Assembly (NCBI RefSeq): GCF_013410775.1
Contig: NZ_JACCFH010000001.1
Span: 4,526,001-4,590,000, forward strand
Source: Sphaerotilus montanus
GTDB lineage: Bacteria > Pseudomonadota > Gammaproteobacteria > Burkholderiales > Burkholderiaceae_C
Reading direction: 5' to 3'
DNA: 64,000 nt
In this document: piece by piece, positions 44,633 to 54,452 of the stretch
Layout: every line of letters begins with the position of its first letter
Numbering within the stretch: the first letter of the stretch is position 1
Position numbers and translations under genes: made by a program
The notes under the pieces: generated by a model
Told to the model about the DNA's origin: nothing
Seen by the model: only the letters and a program-made list of their open reading frames with translations
Database searches by the model: none

Positions 44633-44650
44633 CCTCGCCCCGCACACCAC

Positions 44651-44678
44651 CCGTCATTCCCGCGCAAGCGGGAACCCA
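44651..44678 (+). repeat. REP-like palindromic repeat, copy 1
   Basis: 28-base element beginning CCGTCAT and ending ACCCA, with the stem TTCCCGC/GCGGGAA around GCAA, in the glxR-ttuD gap. A second copy lies at 58120-58147 on the other strand. The two differ only at T/C and A/G, which are paired in the stem, so base pairing is kept. Confidence 0.8.
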
Positions 44679-44689
44679 CGCACACCACC

Positions 44690-45964
44690 ATGCCCCTCAC
44701 CGACGCCCCCGCCTTCCTGCGCCGCCTCTTCGACGCCGCCATCGCCAGCGCCCAGCCCGCCCTGTGCATCCCGCCGCACCTGCCCGACCCCGCCAGCGTG
44801 CGCGGCCGGCTGGTCGTCATCGGCGCGGGCAAGGCCTCCGCCGCGATGGCACAGGCGGTCGAGCAGCACTGGCCCGGCCCGCTCACCGGCCTGGTGGTCA
44901 CGCGCTACGGCTACAGCGTGCCCTGCGAGCACATCGAGATCATCGAAGCCGCCCACCCGGTCCCGGACGAAGCCGGCCTGCGCGCCGCCGAGCGCCTGCT
45001 CGCCTTCGTCGGCGGCCTCACGGCGGACGACGTGGTGCTGTGCCTCATCTCGGGTGGCGGCTCGGCGCTGCTGCCGCTGCCGCTGGCGGGCGTGACGCTG
45101 GCCGACAAGCAGGCGATCAACCGCGCGCTGCTCGCCTCGGGCGCCACGATCACCGAGATGAACTGCGTGCGCCGCCACCTCTCGGCGATCAAGGGCGGCC
45201 GGCTCGCCGCGGCGTGCCACCCGGCGCGGGTGCTGACGCTGCTGATCTCGGATGTGCCCGGCGACGACCCGATCGACATCGCCTCCGGCCCGACAGTGGC
45301 AGACCCGACGACCTGCGCCGACGCGCTCGACATCGTGCGGCGCTACGGCATCGAGCTGCCCGCCGCAGCCCGCGAGGTGCTCGACAGCGGCCGAGGCGAA
45401 TCGGTCAAGCCGGGTGACCCACGCCTGGCGGGGATCGAAACGCGCATCGTCGCCGCGCCACAGCAAGCGCTCGAAGCCGCCGCCGCCGTGGCGCGCGAGG
45501 CCGGCGTCACGGCGCACATCCTCGGCGACGCCATCGAGGGCGAGGCGCGTGATGTCGGCAAGGTACTCGCCGGCCTGGCGCTGCAAGTTGCCCGGCAGGG
45601 GCAACCGTTTGCCGCACCGTGCGTGCTGCTGTCCGGCGGCGAGACGACGGTCACCGTGCGTGGCACCGGGCGCGGCGGGCGCAACGTCGAATGCCTGCTG
45701 TCGATGGGCATCGCGCTGGGCGGCCATCCGCGCATCCACGCGCTGGCGGGCGACACCGATGGCGTGGACGGGCAGGAGGAGATTGCCGGCGCCGTCTGGC
45801 AACCCGGGACGCTGGCGCGCGCCTGGGCGCTGGGCCTGCGCCCGAAGGACCGGCTGGCCGACAACGACGGCCACGGCTTCTTCGAGGCCCTGGGCGATCA
45901 GGTCATCACCGGACCGACGCTGACGAACGTCAACGACTTCCGCGCGATCTTCATCGGCCGCTGA
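44690..45964 (+). CDS. ttuD: Glycerate 2-kinase, MOFRL family (TtuD/GckA)
   Basis: This 424-residue protein belongs to the TtuD/GckA group, often labelled hydroxypyruvate reductase but now understood as glycerate kinase. It would phosphorylate the glycerate made by GlxR. The N-terminal Rossmann-like DUF4147 domain has VVIGAGKASAAMAQAVE near residue 43 and LCLISGGGSALLPLPLAG near 118. The C-terminal MOFRL domain has LLSGGETTVTVRGTGRGGRNVE near residue 310 (split) and ALAGDTDGVDGQEEIAGA near 352. As the last gene of the operon it completes the route from glyoxylate to phosphoglycerate. Confidence 0.92.
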   Translation: MPLTDAPAFLRRLFDAAIASAQPALCIPPHLPDPASVRGRLVVIGAGKASAAMAQAVEQHWPGPLTGLVVTRYGYSVPCEHIEIIEAAHPVPDEAGLRAAERLLAFVGGLTADDVVLCLISGGGSALLPLPLAGVTLADKQAINRALLASGATITEMNCVRRHLSAIKGGRLAAACHPARVLTLLISDVPGDDPIDIASGPTVADPTTCADALDIVRRYGIELPAAAREVLDSGRGESVKPGDPRLAGIETRIVAAPQQALEAAAAVAREAGVTAHILGDAIEGEARDVGKVLAGLALQVARQGQPFAAPCVLLSGGETTVTVRGTGRGGRNVECLLSMGIALGGHPRIHALAGDTDGVDGQEEIAGAVWQPGTLARAWALGLRPKDRLADNDGHGFFEALGDQVITGPTLTNVNDFRAIFIGR

Positions 45965-46056
45965 GCGCGGACCGGGCGGTCTCTGCCGCGAACAGGGCTC
46001 AAGTCACCCGGTCATCGGGTCGAAAACCTGCAGCAACAGCCCTGCCGGAGAACCCG

Positions 46057-47166
46057 ATGACCCGCCGCCCTATCCTGAACCTGAAGCCCCTGCATTGCGC
46101 CGCGCTGGTGTCCACCCTGCTGGTGAGCCCCTGGGCCATGGCCGCCGATGGTCATGCCGCACCGGCAGCCAAGCCCGCAGCCGCCAAGCCTGCAGCAGCG
46201 GCCGTCGAACCAGCCGCGGCCGGTCATGCAGCCGCCGCGCCCGCTGCCGCCGCGGCTCCGGCAGCGCTGCCCTCCGACGAACTGCAACGCCGCCTGCAGG
46301 AACGCATCGCGACCGTTCGCGCGGCCCAGGCCCAGGCGCATGCGCCCCGGGCCGCCACCCATGCACGCCGGGCCGCTAGCCCCGCGCCCGAACATGGAGC
46401 CGCAGCGCCCACCGTGCGCATGGGCATCGTGGCGCCCGCCGGCCATGCGCCGGCCGAGGCCGCCGCGCCCGCGCATGCACCGGCCGCCCATGCCGCGCAC
46501 TGGTCCTACGCCGGCGAGGGTGGCCCGGCCGAATGGGCCAAGCTGCGCCCGGACTTCTCGACCTGCGCCTCCGGCACGCGCCAGAGCCCGATCGACATCC
46601 GTGGCGGTCTCAAGGTCGAGCTGGAGCCGATCAAGTTCAACTACCGCCCGACCGGCTTCAACGTGCTGGACAACGGCCACACGGTGCAGGCCAACCTCGG
46701 CTACGGCAACAACATCGAGGTCGCCGGCCGCCGCTACGACCTGGTGCAGTTCCACTTCCACCGGCCCTCGGAGGAGCGCATCAATGGCCGCCAGTACGAC
46801 ATGGTCGCCCACCTGGTCCACAAGGACCCGGAAGGCCGCCTGGCGGTGGTCGCCGTGCTGATGGACCAGGGCAAGCAGCATCCGATGGTGCAGCTGGTGT
46901 GGAACAGCCTGCCGCTGGAGAAGAACGAGGAGCTGCAGTCGCCCGCGCCGATCGACATGAACCTGCTGCTGCCGGAAGACCGCCGCTACTACACCTACAT
47001 GGGCTCGCTGACGACGCCGCCGTGCAGCGAGGGCGTGCTGTGGCTGGTGCTCAAGCAGCCGGCCCAGATGTCGCCGGACCAGCTCGCGGTATTCGCGCGC
47101 CTCTACCCGATGAACGCCCGCCCGATCCAGCAGGCCAGCGGCCGACTGGTCAAGGAATCGAACTGA
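46057..47166 (+). CDS. Alpha-type carbonic anhydrase, exported
   Basis: This periplasmic zinc enzyme hydrates CO2. The 369-residue protein has a signal peptide ending near PWAMA, then about 115 residues of Ala/Pro/His-rich low-complexity sequence, then the catalytic domain from HWSYAGEGGPAEWAKL (near 147) to the end. Zinc ligands are the two His of LVQFHFHRPSEE and the His of AHLVHKD; the LTTPPCSEGVLW motif with the catalytic Thr is also present. CSG and PPC cysteines could form the family disulphide. GGAG lies six bases before the ATG. The 3-prime end overlaps selU by 17 bases. The long linker is unusual for the family. Confidence 0.92.
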   Translation: MTRRPILNLKPLHCAALVSTLLVSPWAMAADGHAAPAAKPAAAKPAAAAVEPAAAGHAAAAPAAAAAPAALPSDELQRRLQERIATVRAAQAQAHAPRAATHARRAASPAPEHGAAAPTVRMGIVAPAGHAPAEAAAPAHAPAAHAAHWSYAGEGGPAEWAKLRPDFSTCASGTRQSPIDIRGGLKVELEPIKFNYRPTGFNVLDNGHTVQANLGYGNNIEVAGRRYDLVQFHFHRPSEERINGRQYDMVAHLVHKDPEGRLAVVAVLMDQGKQHPMVQLVWNSLPLEKNEELQSPAPIDMNLLLPEDRRYYTYMGSLTTPPCSEGVLWLVLKQPAQMSPDQLAVFARLYPMNARPIQQASGRLVKESN

Positions 47167-48199
47167 TCCCGGTGGCCAGCACCACCAGCGCGGCCTCGTC
47201 CAGCGAGGCCGCCTCGACCCGCCGGGCCTCTTTCAGACGCTGGTAGTTGCCGTTCTGTGACCGCGCGTACAGCGGGTCGTAGTGCAGCACCATCAGCTCG
47301 GCGAACAGCGGGCGCAGTTCCCCGGCCACGGCCCAGGCCTGCCAGCGGGCGATCGTCTCGTTCGCCTGCAGGCCGTGCAGCTGGCCGAGCGTCTCCGCCA
47401 GCCGCGGGCCGTCGTCGCCCAGATAGACGTAGTCGCGCAGCAGGTAATCCAGCCGGGCCTCGGGTGACGCGACGATCTCGATGCAGGGACTCGCGCGCAG
47501 CCGCTCCAGCAGCGGTGTCGGCAGCGAGATCTGGCCGATCTTGCGGCTCTCGGACTCGACGTAGACGGGCCGGCCCAGGTCGAAGGCCTGCAGCTGCACC
47601 GCCAGTTGCGTCTCGAAGCGCTTCTGCGAGGGCTGCGGCGTGCCGGGCACCTTGCCCAGCACGGAGCCCTTGTGCACCGCCAGCCCTTCCAGATCGAGCA
47701 CCTGCGCGCCCTGCGCGGACAGCGCGTGCAGCAGCGCGGTCTTGGCGCTGCCGGTCGGGCCGCAGAGCACGCGCAGCGGCAACTGCGGCGCGATCGCCTC
47801 GATCTGCGCGATGACGTGGCCGCGAAAGCGCTTGTAGCCACCCGCGAGCTGCTGCGCATCCCAGCCGACCAGGCGCAGCCACTGCACCATCGAGCCGCTG
47901 CGCAGACCGCCGCGCCAGCAGTAGACCAGCGGGCGCCAATCGGCCGGCTGGTCGTGGAACCGCTCGCGCAGGTGCCGGGCCAGATTGGCGGCCACCATGG
48001 CGCCACCGACCCGCCGGGCCTCGAAGGCGCTGCGCTGCTTGTAGATGGTGCCGACGATGCGGCGCTCCTCGTCGTCCAGCACGGGGCAGTTGATGGCGCC
48101 GGGCAGGTGGTCAAGCGCGAACTCGGACGGGGAACGGGCGTCGATGACGGTGTCGAAGGCGGCGATCTGGTCGATGCCGACGGGGCGGTTGTGGCTCAT
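47150..48199 (-). CDS. selU: tRNA 2-selenouridine synthase (MnmH/SelU)
   Basis: SelU replaces sulfur by selenium in 2-thiouridine at the wobble position of Lys, Glu and Gln tRNAs, using selenophosphate. The 349-residue protein joins an N-terminal rhodanese domain, with active-site Cys in LVYCWRGGLRSGS near residue 97, to a P-loop domain with CGPTGSAKTALLHAL near residue 150. The ATG at 48199 gives the normal start; the frame to 48295 runs into the selD leader. It is divergent from selD, whose product is its substrate, and overlaps the carbonic anhydrase gene end by 17 bases. Confidence 0.94.
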   Translation of the reverse strand: MSHNRPVGIDQIAAFDTVIDARSPSEFALDHLPGAINCPVLDDEERRIVGTIYKQRSAFEARRVGGAMVAANLARHLRERFHDQPADWRPLVYCWRGGLRSGSMVQWLRLVGWDAQQLAGGYKRFRGHVIAQIEAIAPQLPLRVLCGPTGSAKTALLHALSAQGAQVLDLEGLAVHKGSVLGKVPGTPQPSQKRFETQLAVQLQAFDLGRPVYVESESRKIGQISLPTPLLERLRASPCIEIVASPEARLDYLLRDYVYLGDDGPRLAETLGQLHGLQANETIARWQAWAVAGELRPLFAELMVLHYDPLYARSQNGNYQRLKEARRVEAASLDEAALVVLATGISSIP

Positions 48200-48306
48200 G
48201 GGGAACAGGGGTCTCGGCAGTCGCAGGCAAAATCGGCAGGTTCGGCCAGATCGTTCCGTCCGGCCCCGTGTCCCCGATTGTCTCGCCTTCGCCACCGACC
48301 CCGACC

Positions 48307-49362
48307 ATGACCCTCCCGGCCACTTCCTCGCCCGCCCTCACCCAGCTCGCCCACGGCGGCGGCTGCGGCTGCAAGATCGCCCCGGGCGTGCTCAGCGACA
48401 TCCTGGCGCGCAACACGCCGGGCCTGATCCCGCCAGAGCTGATGGTCGGCATCGAGACCAGCGACGACGCCGCCGTCTGGCGCCTCAATGACGAGCAGGC
48501 GCTGGTGGCGACCACCGACTTCTTCACCCCGATCGTCGACGACCCCTACGACTTCGGCCGCATCGCCGCGACCAACGCGCTGTCGGACGTCTACGCGATG
48601 GGGGGCCGCCCGATCATGGCGCTGGCCATCGTCGGCATGCCGATCAGCAAGCTCTCGCCCGAGGTGATCGGACGCATCCTGGAAGGCGGCGCGAGCGTGT
48701 GCCGCGAAGCGGGCATCCCGATCGCGGGCGGCCACTCGATCGACGTGGTCGAGCCGATCTACGGGCTGGTGGCGCTCGGGCTAGTCCATCCGAAGCGCGT
48801 GCGGCGCAATGCGGACGCGCAGGCCGGCGATGTGCTGGTGCTGGGCAAGCCGCTCGGCGTGGGCGTGCTGTCGGCGGCGCTGAAGAAGGGCCTGCTGGAC
48901 GCAGCCGGCTACGCCGAGATGCTGCGCCACACGACCAAGCTGAACCGCGTCGGCGCCGACCTGGCCGGGCTGGACAGCGTGCACGCGATCACCGACGTCA
49001 CCGGCTTCGGTCTGGCCGGGCACCTGCTGGAGATCTGCCGCGGCTCGAAGCTCGCGGCCGAGGTGCGCTGGGACGCGCTGCCGCTGATCGCCAGTGCGGT
49101 CGGCCACGCGCAGAACGGCATCTGGACCGGCGCCTCGACGCGCAACTGGGCCAGCTACGGCGCCAGCGTCACCCTGCCCGACGGTTTCCCGGACTGGCAG
49201 CGCGCGCTGGTCACCGATCCACAGACCAGCGGCGGGCTGCTGGTGAGCGTGGCGGCGGACGGCGTGGACGCGGTGCTGGCGATGTTCCGCGAGGCCGGGT
49301 TCGGCGAGGCGGCGGTCGTCGGCACGCTGGCAGCCGGTGCGCCGCGCGTCACCGTGGTCTGA
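48307..49362 (+). CDS. selD: Selenophosphate synthetase SelD
   Basis: SelD makes selenophosphate from selenide and ATP. The 351-residue protein has the N-terminal active-site motif HGGGCGCKIAPG, with a Cys (not selenocysteine) at the catalytic position near residue 20, the GIETSDDAAVW and DFFTPIVDDPYDFGRIAATNALSDVYAMGG motifs (in part) for ATP and metal binding, and TDVTGFGLAGH near residue 225. The ATG at 48307 lies 108 bases from the divergent selU start. No selA/selB are in the window, so only the tRNA branch of selenium use is shown here. Confidence 0.94.
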   Translation: MTLPATSSPALTQLAHGGGCGCKIAPGVLSDILARNTPGLIPPELMVGIETSDDAAVWRLNDEQALVATTDFFTPIVDDPYDFGRIAATNALSDVYAMGGRPIMALAIVGMPISKLSPEVIGRILEGGASVCREAGIPIAGGHSIDVVEPIYGLVALGLVHPKRVRRNADAQAGDVLVLGKPLGVGVLSAALKKGLLDAAGYAEMLRHTTKLNRVGADLAGLDSVHAITDVTGFGLAGHLLEICRGSKLAAEVRWDALPLIASAVGHAQNGIWTGASTRNWASYGASVTLPDGFPDWQRALVTDPQTSGGLLVSVAADGVDAVLAMFREAGFGEAAVVGTLAAGAPRVTVV

Positions 49363-49414
49363 GCGCCGCGCCACCCGATTCCAGCTTCCAGCTCCAGTAC
49401 CAAGGATCACGCCC

Positions 49415-50092
49415 ATGTTCACCGGCATCGTCCAGTCCATCGCCACCGTCGCGGCCATCACCGACCGCCCCGGCCTGCGCAGCTTCACGCTCGCCTTCCC
49501 GCTCGGCTTCCTGGAGGGCCAGGAGATCGGCGCCAGCGTCGCCTGCGACGGCACCTGCCTGACCGTCACGCAGCACCGCGACGCGCTGCACGCCGACTTC
49601 GACGTGATGCAGCAGAGCCTGAACCTCACCACGCTCGGCACGCTGCAGGTCGGCAGCCGGATCAACGTCGAGCGCGCCGCCCGCGATGGCGTGGAGATCG
49701 GCGGCCATCCGCTGTCCGGTCACATCGACTTCCAGGCCACGGTCGCCGAGATCCGCCGGCCCGAGAACAACCACGTGCTGCGCATCGCGGTGCCAGCGCC
49801 GTGGATGCGCTACGTGTTTCCGAAGGGCTACATCGCCATCAACGGCGCGAGCCTGACCATCGCCGAGGCCGACCGCCAGGCCGGCTGGTTCGAGGTCTGG
49901 CTGATCCCCGAGACGCTGCGCCAGACCACCTTCGGCGACAAGCAGGTCGGCGACGCGCTGAACATCGAGATCGAGCGGCAGACGCAGGTGCTGGTCGACA
50001 CGGTGCGCGACACGCTGGAAGAACGCCTCGGGCCCTTGCTGCCCGCCCTGAAAGACCTGCTGCGCGAGCGCGGCGTGGAGATCCCCGAATGA
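49415..50092 (+). CDS. ribE: Riboflavin synthase, alpha subunit
   Basis: This 225-residue enzyme dismutates two molecules of 6,7-dimethyl-8-ribityllumazine into riboflavin. It has the two tandem lumazine-binding barrels: MFTGIVQSIATV with VACDGTCLTVTQ in the first, and GGHPLSGHIDFQATVAEI with YIAINGASLTIAEAD in the second, and the closing IPETLRQTTFGDKQVGD. MFTG at the very N-terminus fixes the start. It resembles the E. coli RibC type. It follows selD by 52 bases and overlaps the DUF1415 gene by four bases (ATGA). I see no FMN riboswitch in the short upstream gap. Confidence 0.93.
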   Translation: MFTGIVQSIATVAAITDRPGLRSFTLAFPLGFLEGQEIGASVACDGTCLTVTQHRDALHADFDVMQQSLNLTTLGTLQVGSRINVERAARDGVEIGGHPLSGHIDFQATVAEIRRPENNHVLRIAVPAPWMRYVFPKGYIAINGASLTIAEADRQAGWFEVWLIPETLRQTTFGDKQVGDALNIEIERQTQVLVDTVRDTLEERLGPLLPALKDLLRERGVEIPE

Positions 50093-50667
50093 GCCAGAAC
50101 ACCCCTACGCCCACCCCCACCCCCACCCCGGACGACACCCGGGTCATCGCCGACACCGTCGAGTGGCTGGAGAAAGCCGTCATCGGCCTGAACCTGTGCC
50201 CCTTCGCCAAGGCGGTGCATGTGAAGGCGCAGATCCGCTACGTGGTCAGCGCGGCCACCACGCCGGAAGCCCTGCTGGAAGACCTGGTGAAGGAGCTGGA
50301 AACGCTGGCCGAGGCCTCGCCCGAGAAGATCGAGACCACGCTGCTGATCCATCCGCAGGTGCTCGGCGACTTCATGGACTACAACGATTTCCTCGACGTG
50401 GCCGACGCGGCCGTGGAAGAACTGCAGCTCGACGGCATCCTGCAGGTCGCCAGTTTCCACCCCGACTACCAGTTCGACGAGACCCACATCGACGACATCG
50501 AGAACTACAGCAACCGCGCGCCCTACCCCACGCTGCACCTGCTGCGCGAGGACAGCATCGACGCCGCGGTGGCCGCATTTCCGGATGCAGGCGACATCTA
50601 CGAGCGCAACATCGAGACGCTGAAGGCGCTCGGACAGGCCGGCTGGAAGCGGCTGTTCACGCGCTGA
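50089..50667 (+). CDS. DUF1415 family protein
   Basis: This 192-residue protein matches the DUF1415 family: VEWLEKAVIGLNLCPFAKAVH near residue 24, then IETTLLIHPQVLGDFMDYNDFL, LQVASFHPDYQFDET and NRAPYPTLHLLREDSI. No signal peptide or membrane segment is present. The N-terminus is a (Thr-Pro) repeat encoded by three in-frame CCCACC hexamers. The start overlaps the ribE stop (ATGA), so it is coupled to riboflavin synthase, but no biochemical role is known for the family. The conserved Cys in LCPFA and the His in SFHPD are plausible functional residues; this is inference. Confidence 0.88.
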   Translation: MSQNTPTPTPTPTPDDTRVIADTVEWLEKAVIGLNLCPFAKAVHVKAQIRYVVSAATTPEALLEDLVKELETLAEASPEKIETTLLIHPQVLGDFMDYNDFLDVADAAVEELQLDGILQVASFHPDYQFDETHIDDIENYSNRAPYPTLHLLREDSIDAAVAAFPDAGDIYERNIETLKALGQAGWKRLFTR

Positions 50668-50802
50668 ACACACCCCGCCGACAGCGGTAAGTGCGCGCCG
50701 CAATTGAACAAATTGGCTGGTACCAGCGCTTATCCCTGTTTCACGCAGCTTGCGGATGCCGTTAGACTGCGCTCCCAGTTGCCCCCCGGACGGAGATCGA
50801 CA

Positions 50803-51519
50803 TTGATTGCACGCACCGCGAAGACCACCCTGACCTGTCTCAGCCTTGCCACCACGCTGGCCGCGTTTGCCCCCGCCAGCCAGGCAGCAGAAGGACAGGC
50901 CATCAGCGAGGTCCCGCGGGCCGTGGCAGCGGAGCCAGCCGAACGGGCTGCTTCGGCGGCCTCCAGTTTCGAGCGGCTGGTGGAGCGTCCGATCGAGCGG
51001 GTCACCAGCGCCGCCGGCATGGCCGTCGCCAGCGCCGCCAGCGCGGCGACCACGGTGGCCACCACGGCAGCCAGCACAGCCACCAGCGCGGCCATGGATG
51101 CAGCCACGGTGGCCACGGCGGCGGTGTTCAGCGTGGCCAACGTCGCCACCACGACCGCGGTGAGCGCGGCCACCGCCGCCGCCACGCTGTTCCAGACCGG
51201 CCGCGTGTCGTTCTATGCCGACAAGTTCCACGGCCGCCCGACGGCCAGTGGCACGCCCTACGACGCCGAAGAGATGACGATGGCGCACCGCACGCTGCCG
51301 ATCGGCACCAAGGTGATGATCACGAACACCGCCAATCAGCGCAGCGTGGTCGTGACCGTGAATGACCGCGGTCCGTTCACGGGCGGGCGGGTGGCCGATC
51401 TGTCGCGCGCCGCGGCCGAGAAACTCAACATGATCCGCGTCGGCATCGCCGAAGCGACGCTGCACGTGCTGCCGAACTCCGGCAACAAGCAGCAGGACAG
51501 CAAGACCCGGATCCGCTGA
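50803..51519 (+). CDS. RlpA-like septal/peptidoglycan protein
   Basis: This exported protein has a C-terminal double-psi beta-barrel of the RlpA type (peptidoglycan-associated, sometimes lytic on denuded glycan). I place the start at TTG 50803, because GGAGA lies six bases upstream and a signal peptide (TLTCLSLATTLAAFAPASQA) follows directly; the open frame extends to another TTG at 50704 without a ribosome site. Residues about 35-130 are a low-complexity Ala/Thr/Ser stretch. The barrel then shows GRVSFYADKFHGRPTASG, AHRTLPIGTKVMITN and VTVNDRGPFTGGRVADLSRAAAEKL, with the conserved DRGPF acid near residue 190. No SPOR domain is seen. It is convergent with the liu operon. Confidence 0.85.
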   Translation: MIARTAKTTLTCLSLATTLAAFAPASQAAEGQAISEVPRAVAAEPAERAASAASSFERLVERPIERVTSAAGMAVASAASAATTVATTAASTATSAAMDAATVATAAVFSVANVATTTAVSAATAAATLFQTGRVSFYADKFHGRPTASGTPYDAEEMTMAHRTLPIGTKVMITNTANQRSVVVTVNDRGPFTGGRVADLSRAAAEKLNMIRVGIAEATLHVLPNSGNKQQDSKTRIR

Positions 51520-51542
51520 CCCGTCGCCGGGTCCGCCAGCCT

Positions 51543-52472
51543 TCAGCCGCGCCGCGCCAGCAGCGCCCGCGCCACCCGCGAACCCGACAGCCGCCCGAGT
51601 TCCGCGCTGATCCAGGCGCCGCAGTCGACCAGCGCTTCCAGGTCCACACCGGTGCGCACACCCAGCCCGTGCAGCAGCCACACGACATCCTCGGTGGCGA
51701 CATTGCCGGTCGCGCCCTTCGCATACGGACAGCCGCCCAGCCCGGCGACCGAGCTGTCGAACACGCGCACACCCATCTGGTAGCTCGCATGGACGTTGGC
51801 TGCGCCCATGCCGTAGGTGTCGTGGTAATGACCAGCGAGTTGCGCCATCGGCACCCGCGCCCCGACCGCTTCGAGCATCCGCGCCACGCTGGCCGGGTTG
51901 CCGACGCCGATCGTGTCGCCCAGCGACACCTCGTAGCAGCCCAGATCACGCAGTCGCCAAGCCACATCCGCCACCACCTGCGGCGTGATGGCGCCCTCGT
52001 AGGGACAGCCCACCACGCAGGAGATGTAGCCCCGCACGCGCATACCCGCCGCCTGCGCCGCGGCCAGGATCGGCTCGAAGCGGGTGATCGATTCGGCGAT
52101 CGAGCAGTTGATGTTCTTCTGCGAGAACGCCTCGGACGCCGCTGCGAACACCGCCACCTCCTTGGCGCCTGCGGCCATCGCCGCCTCGAAGCCCTTCAGG
52201 TTCGGCGTCAGCACCGGGTAGTTCACGCCGGGGAATTCGTCCTGCGACGGCAGGCCGGCCATCACCTCGGCGTGGTCGGCCATCTGCGGCACCCACTTCG
52301 GCGACACGAAGGACGTCGCTTCGATGTCCTGCAGGCCCGCGGCGGCCAGGCGACGGATCAGCGCCAGCTTGGTGGCGGTGGGGATGAGCTGCTTCTCGTT
52401 CTGCAGGCCGTCGCGCGGGCCGACTTCGACGATGCGAACGTCCCGCGCGGGTTCCAGGTCCAGAAGTTTCAT
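51543..52472 (-). CDS. mvaB: Hydroxymethylglutaryl-CoA lyase
   Basis: This 309-residue TIM-barrel enzyme cleaves HMG-CoA to acetoacetate and acetyl-CoA, the last step of leucine/isovalerate breakdown. It has [13 protein letters not shown] near residue 16 (catalytic Arg/Asp), [12 protein letters not shown] near 57, [14 protein letters not shown] near residue 232 with metal His ligands, and [21 protein letters not shown] near 260, containing the flexible catalytic Cys loop. Its start overlaps the liuD stop by four bases. It is the last gene of the liu operon. Confidence 0.94.
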   Translation of the reverse strand: MKLLDLEPARDVRIVEVGPRDGLQNEKQLIPTATKLALIRRLAAAGLQDIEATSFVSPKWVPQMADHAEVMAGLPSQDEFPGVNYPVLTPNLKGFEAAMAAGAKEVAVFAAASEAFSQKNINCSIAESITRFEPILAAAQAAGMRVRGYISCVVGCPYEGAITPQVVADVAWRLRDLGCYEVSLGDTIGVGNPASVARMLEAVGARVPMAQLAGHYHDTYGMGAANVHASYQMGVRVFDSSVAGLGGCPYAKGATGNVATEDVVWLLHGLGVRTGVDLEALVDCGAWISAELGRLSGSRVARALLARRG

Positions 52473-54451
52473 GGCTGCACCTCGACTTCAAAGTCCACCA
52501 GATCGACCCCGTCCGTGACCTGATCGCCCGCCGCGAAGTGGAACGCCTTCACCCGCCCCTTGGCCGGCGCGCTGATGGTGTGCTCCATCTTCATGGCTTC
52601 GAGCACCAGCAGCGGCGTGCCCTTCTCGACCACGCTGCCGGCCGTGGCGATCAGCGCGATCACCTTGCCGGGCATCGGCGCCTTCAGACCACCGGCATGG
52701 TCGTCGCCGCCACCGCCCGCGCTGAGCGCGCCCACGACGGTGACCGGCCACGAACGGCCCTCGAAGAACACCTGCCGCTTCTCGCCGCTGGTGACGACGG
52801 CCGCGCTGACGCGGCGTTCGCCGATCTGCGCGTGGACCGTGCCGCTCGGGCCGAACTGGCCGCGCACGGTCAGCAACTGGCCACCGATCGTCAGTTCATG
52901 GCCGCCGCTGACGTAGGCGACACCGACCGGCTGCACCTCGTCGCCGAGACGCAGCGTCAGCGTGCGCAAGGTGGTCGAATTCAGGCGCCAGCCATCGAGC
53001 ACGGACCACGGCGAATCGTCGCGCACGCCTTGCGCCTCGCGCTGCAGTTCGGCCAGCGCCGCCAGCGCCCAGACCGCCTGCGGCACCGGCTGTGCGGCGG
53101 GGAACAGCACAGCGTTCTCGCGCTCGATCAGCGCGGTGTCGAGATCAGCGTTGGCGAACGCGGGCGCCGTCACCAGCCGCTGCAGGAACTCGACGTTGTT
53201 CGACACGCCGACCACGCGGTACTGCGCCAGCGCCGCCCGCATCCGTGCCAGCGCCCGCGGCCGGTCGCGGTCCCAGACGATGAGCTTGGCGATCATCGGG
53301 TCGTAGTGCGGCGAGATCTCGTCGCCCTGCTCGACGCCGGTGTCCACGCGCACATGGTCGCTCTCGGCCGGCGGGACCAGATGCACCAAGCGGCCGGTCG
53401 ACGGCAGGAAACCGCGGTCCGGATCTTCCGCGTAGATGCGGGCCTCCAGCGCGTGGCCATCGAGCGTGAGCTGCTCCTGGCGCAGCGGCAGCGGCTCGCC
53501 AGACGCGACGCGCAGTTGCCATTCGACGAGGTCCAGCCCGGTGATCATTTCAGTGACCGGGTGCTCGACCTGGAGGCGGGTGTTCATCTCCATGAAGTAG
53601 AACGAGCCGTCCTGGTTGGCGATGAACTCGACCGTGCCGGCGCCGACGTAGCCGACCGCCTTGGCCGCCTCGACCGCCGCCTGGCCCATCGCGGCGCGGC
53701 GCTCGGGGGTCATGCCGGGCGCGGGCGCTTCTTCCAGCACCTTCTGATGTCGGCGCTGCACCGAGCAGTCGCGCTCGAACAGGTAGACGCAGTCGCCCTG
53801 CGTGTCGCCGAAGACCTGGATCTCGATGTGGCGCGGCCTGAGCACGTACTTCTCGACCAGCACGTGCTGATCGCCGAACGCGTTGATCGCCTCGCGCTGG
53901 CAGGAGGCGAGCGCGGACTCGAAGTCCTCGGCACGGTCGACGCGGCGCATCCCCTTGCCGCCGCCGCCCGCGCTGGCCTTGATCAGCACCGGGTAGCCGA
54001 TGCACGCCGCCTGTTCGGCGAGGAAGGCGGGTTCCTGCTGGTCGCCGTGGTAGCCCGGCGTCAGCGGCACACCGGCCTTGTCCATCAGCGCCTTGGCTGC
54101 GGACTTGCTGCCCATCGCCCGGATCGCCGACGCGGGCGGGCCGATGAAGACGATGCCAGCCTCGGCGCAAGCGTCGGCGAAGGCGTCGTTTTCGGACAGG
54201 AAGCCGTAGCCGGGGTGAACCGCCTGCGCACCCGTGGCGCGGGCGACTTCGAGGATCTTGTCGGCGCGCAGGTAGCTCTCGCGCGCCGCGGCTGGGCCGA
54301 TGCGCACCGCCTCGTCGGCCAGGCGGACATGGCGGGCATTGGCATCGGCGTCGGAGTACACCGCGACGGTCGCGATGCCCATGCGGCGTGCCGTCTTGAT
54401 GACGCGGCAGGCGATCTCGCCGCGGTTGGCGATCAGGATCTTGGTGAACAT
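52469..54451 (-). CDS. liuD: Methylcrotonyl-CoA carboxylase, biotin-containing alpha subunit
   Basis: This 660-residue subunit combines biotin carboxylase and biotin carrier domains. The biotin carboxylase part has [22 protein letters not shown] at the N-terminus, the glycine-rich ATP loop [12 protein letters not shown] near residue 162, and [25 protein letters not shown] near residue 289 (in parts). The C-terminal carrier domain has the biotinyl-lysine motif [11 protein letters not shown] near residue 621. Together with LiuB it carboxylates methylcrotonyl-CoA. It lies one base after liuC and overlaps mvaB, within a leucine catabolic operon, which favours methylcrotonyl- over propionyl-CoA as substrate. 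Confidence 0.93.
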   Translation of the reverse strand: MFTKILIANRGEIACRVIKTARRMGIATVAVYSDADANARHVRLADEAVRIGPAAARESYLRADKILEVARATGAQAVHPGYGFLSENDAFADACAEAGIVFIGPPASAIRAMGSKSAAKALMDKAGVPLTPGYHGDQQEPAFLAEQAACIGYPVLIKASAGGGGKGMRRVDRAEDFESALASCQREAINAFGDQHVLVEKYVLRPRHIEIQVFGDTQGDCVYLFERDCSVQRRHQKVLEEAPAPGMTPERRAAMGQAAVEAAKAVGYVGAGTVEFIANQDGSFYFMEMNTRLQVEHPVTEMITGLDLVEWQLRVASGEPLPLRQEQLTLDGHALEARIYAEDPDRGFLPSTGRLVHLVPPAESDHVRVDTGVEQGDEISPHYDPMIAKLIVWDRDRPRALARMRAALAQYRVVGVSNNVEFLQRLVTAPAFANADLDTALIERENAVLFPAAQPVPQAVWALAALAELQREAQGVRDDSPWSVLDGWRLNSTTLRTLTLRLGDEVQPVGVAYVSGGHELTIGGQLLTVRGQFGPSGTVHAQIGERRVSAAVVTSGEKRQVFFEGRSWPVTVVGALSAGGGGDDHAGGLKAPMPGKVIALIATAGSVVEKGTPLLVLEAMKMEHTISAPAKGRVKAFHFAAGDQVTDGVDLVDFEVEVQP

Positions 54452-54452
54452 G

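Noticed and set aside
49363-49414. FMN riboswitch upstream of ribE
   Set aside because: The gap of 52 bases is far too short for an RFN element and lacks its conserved stems.
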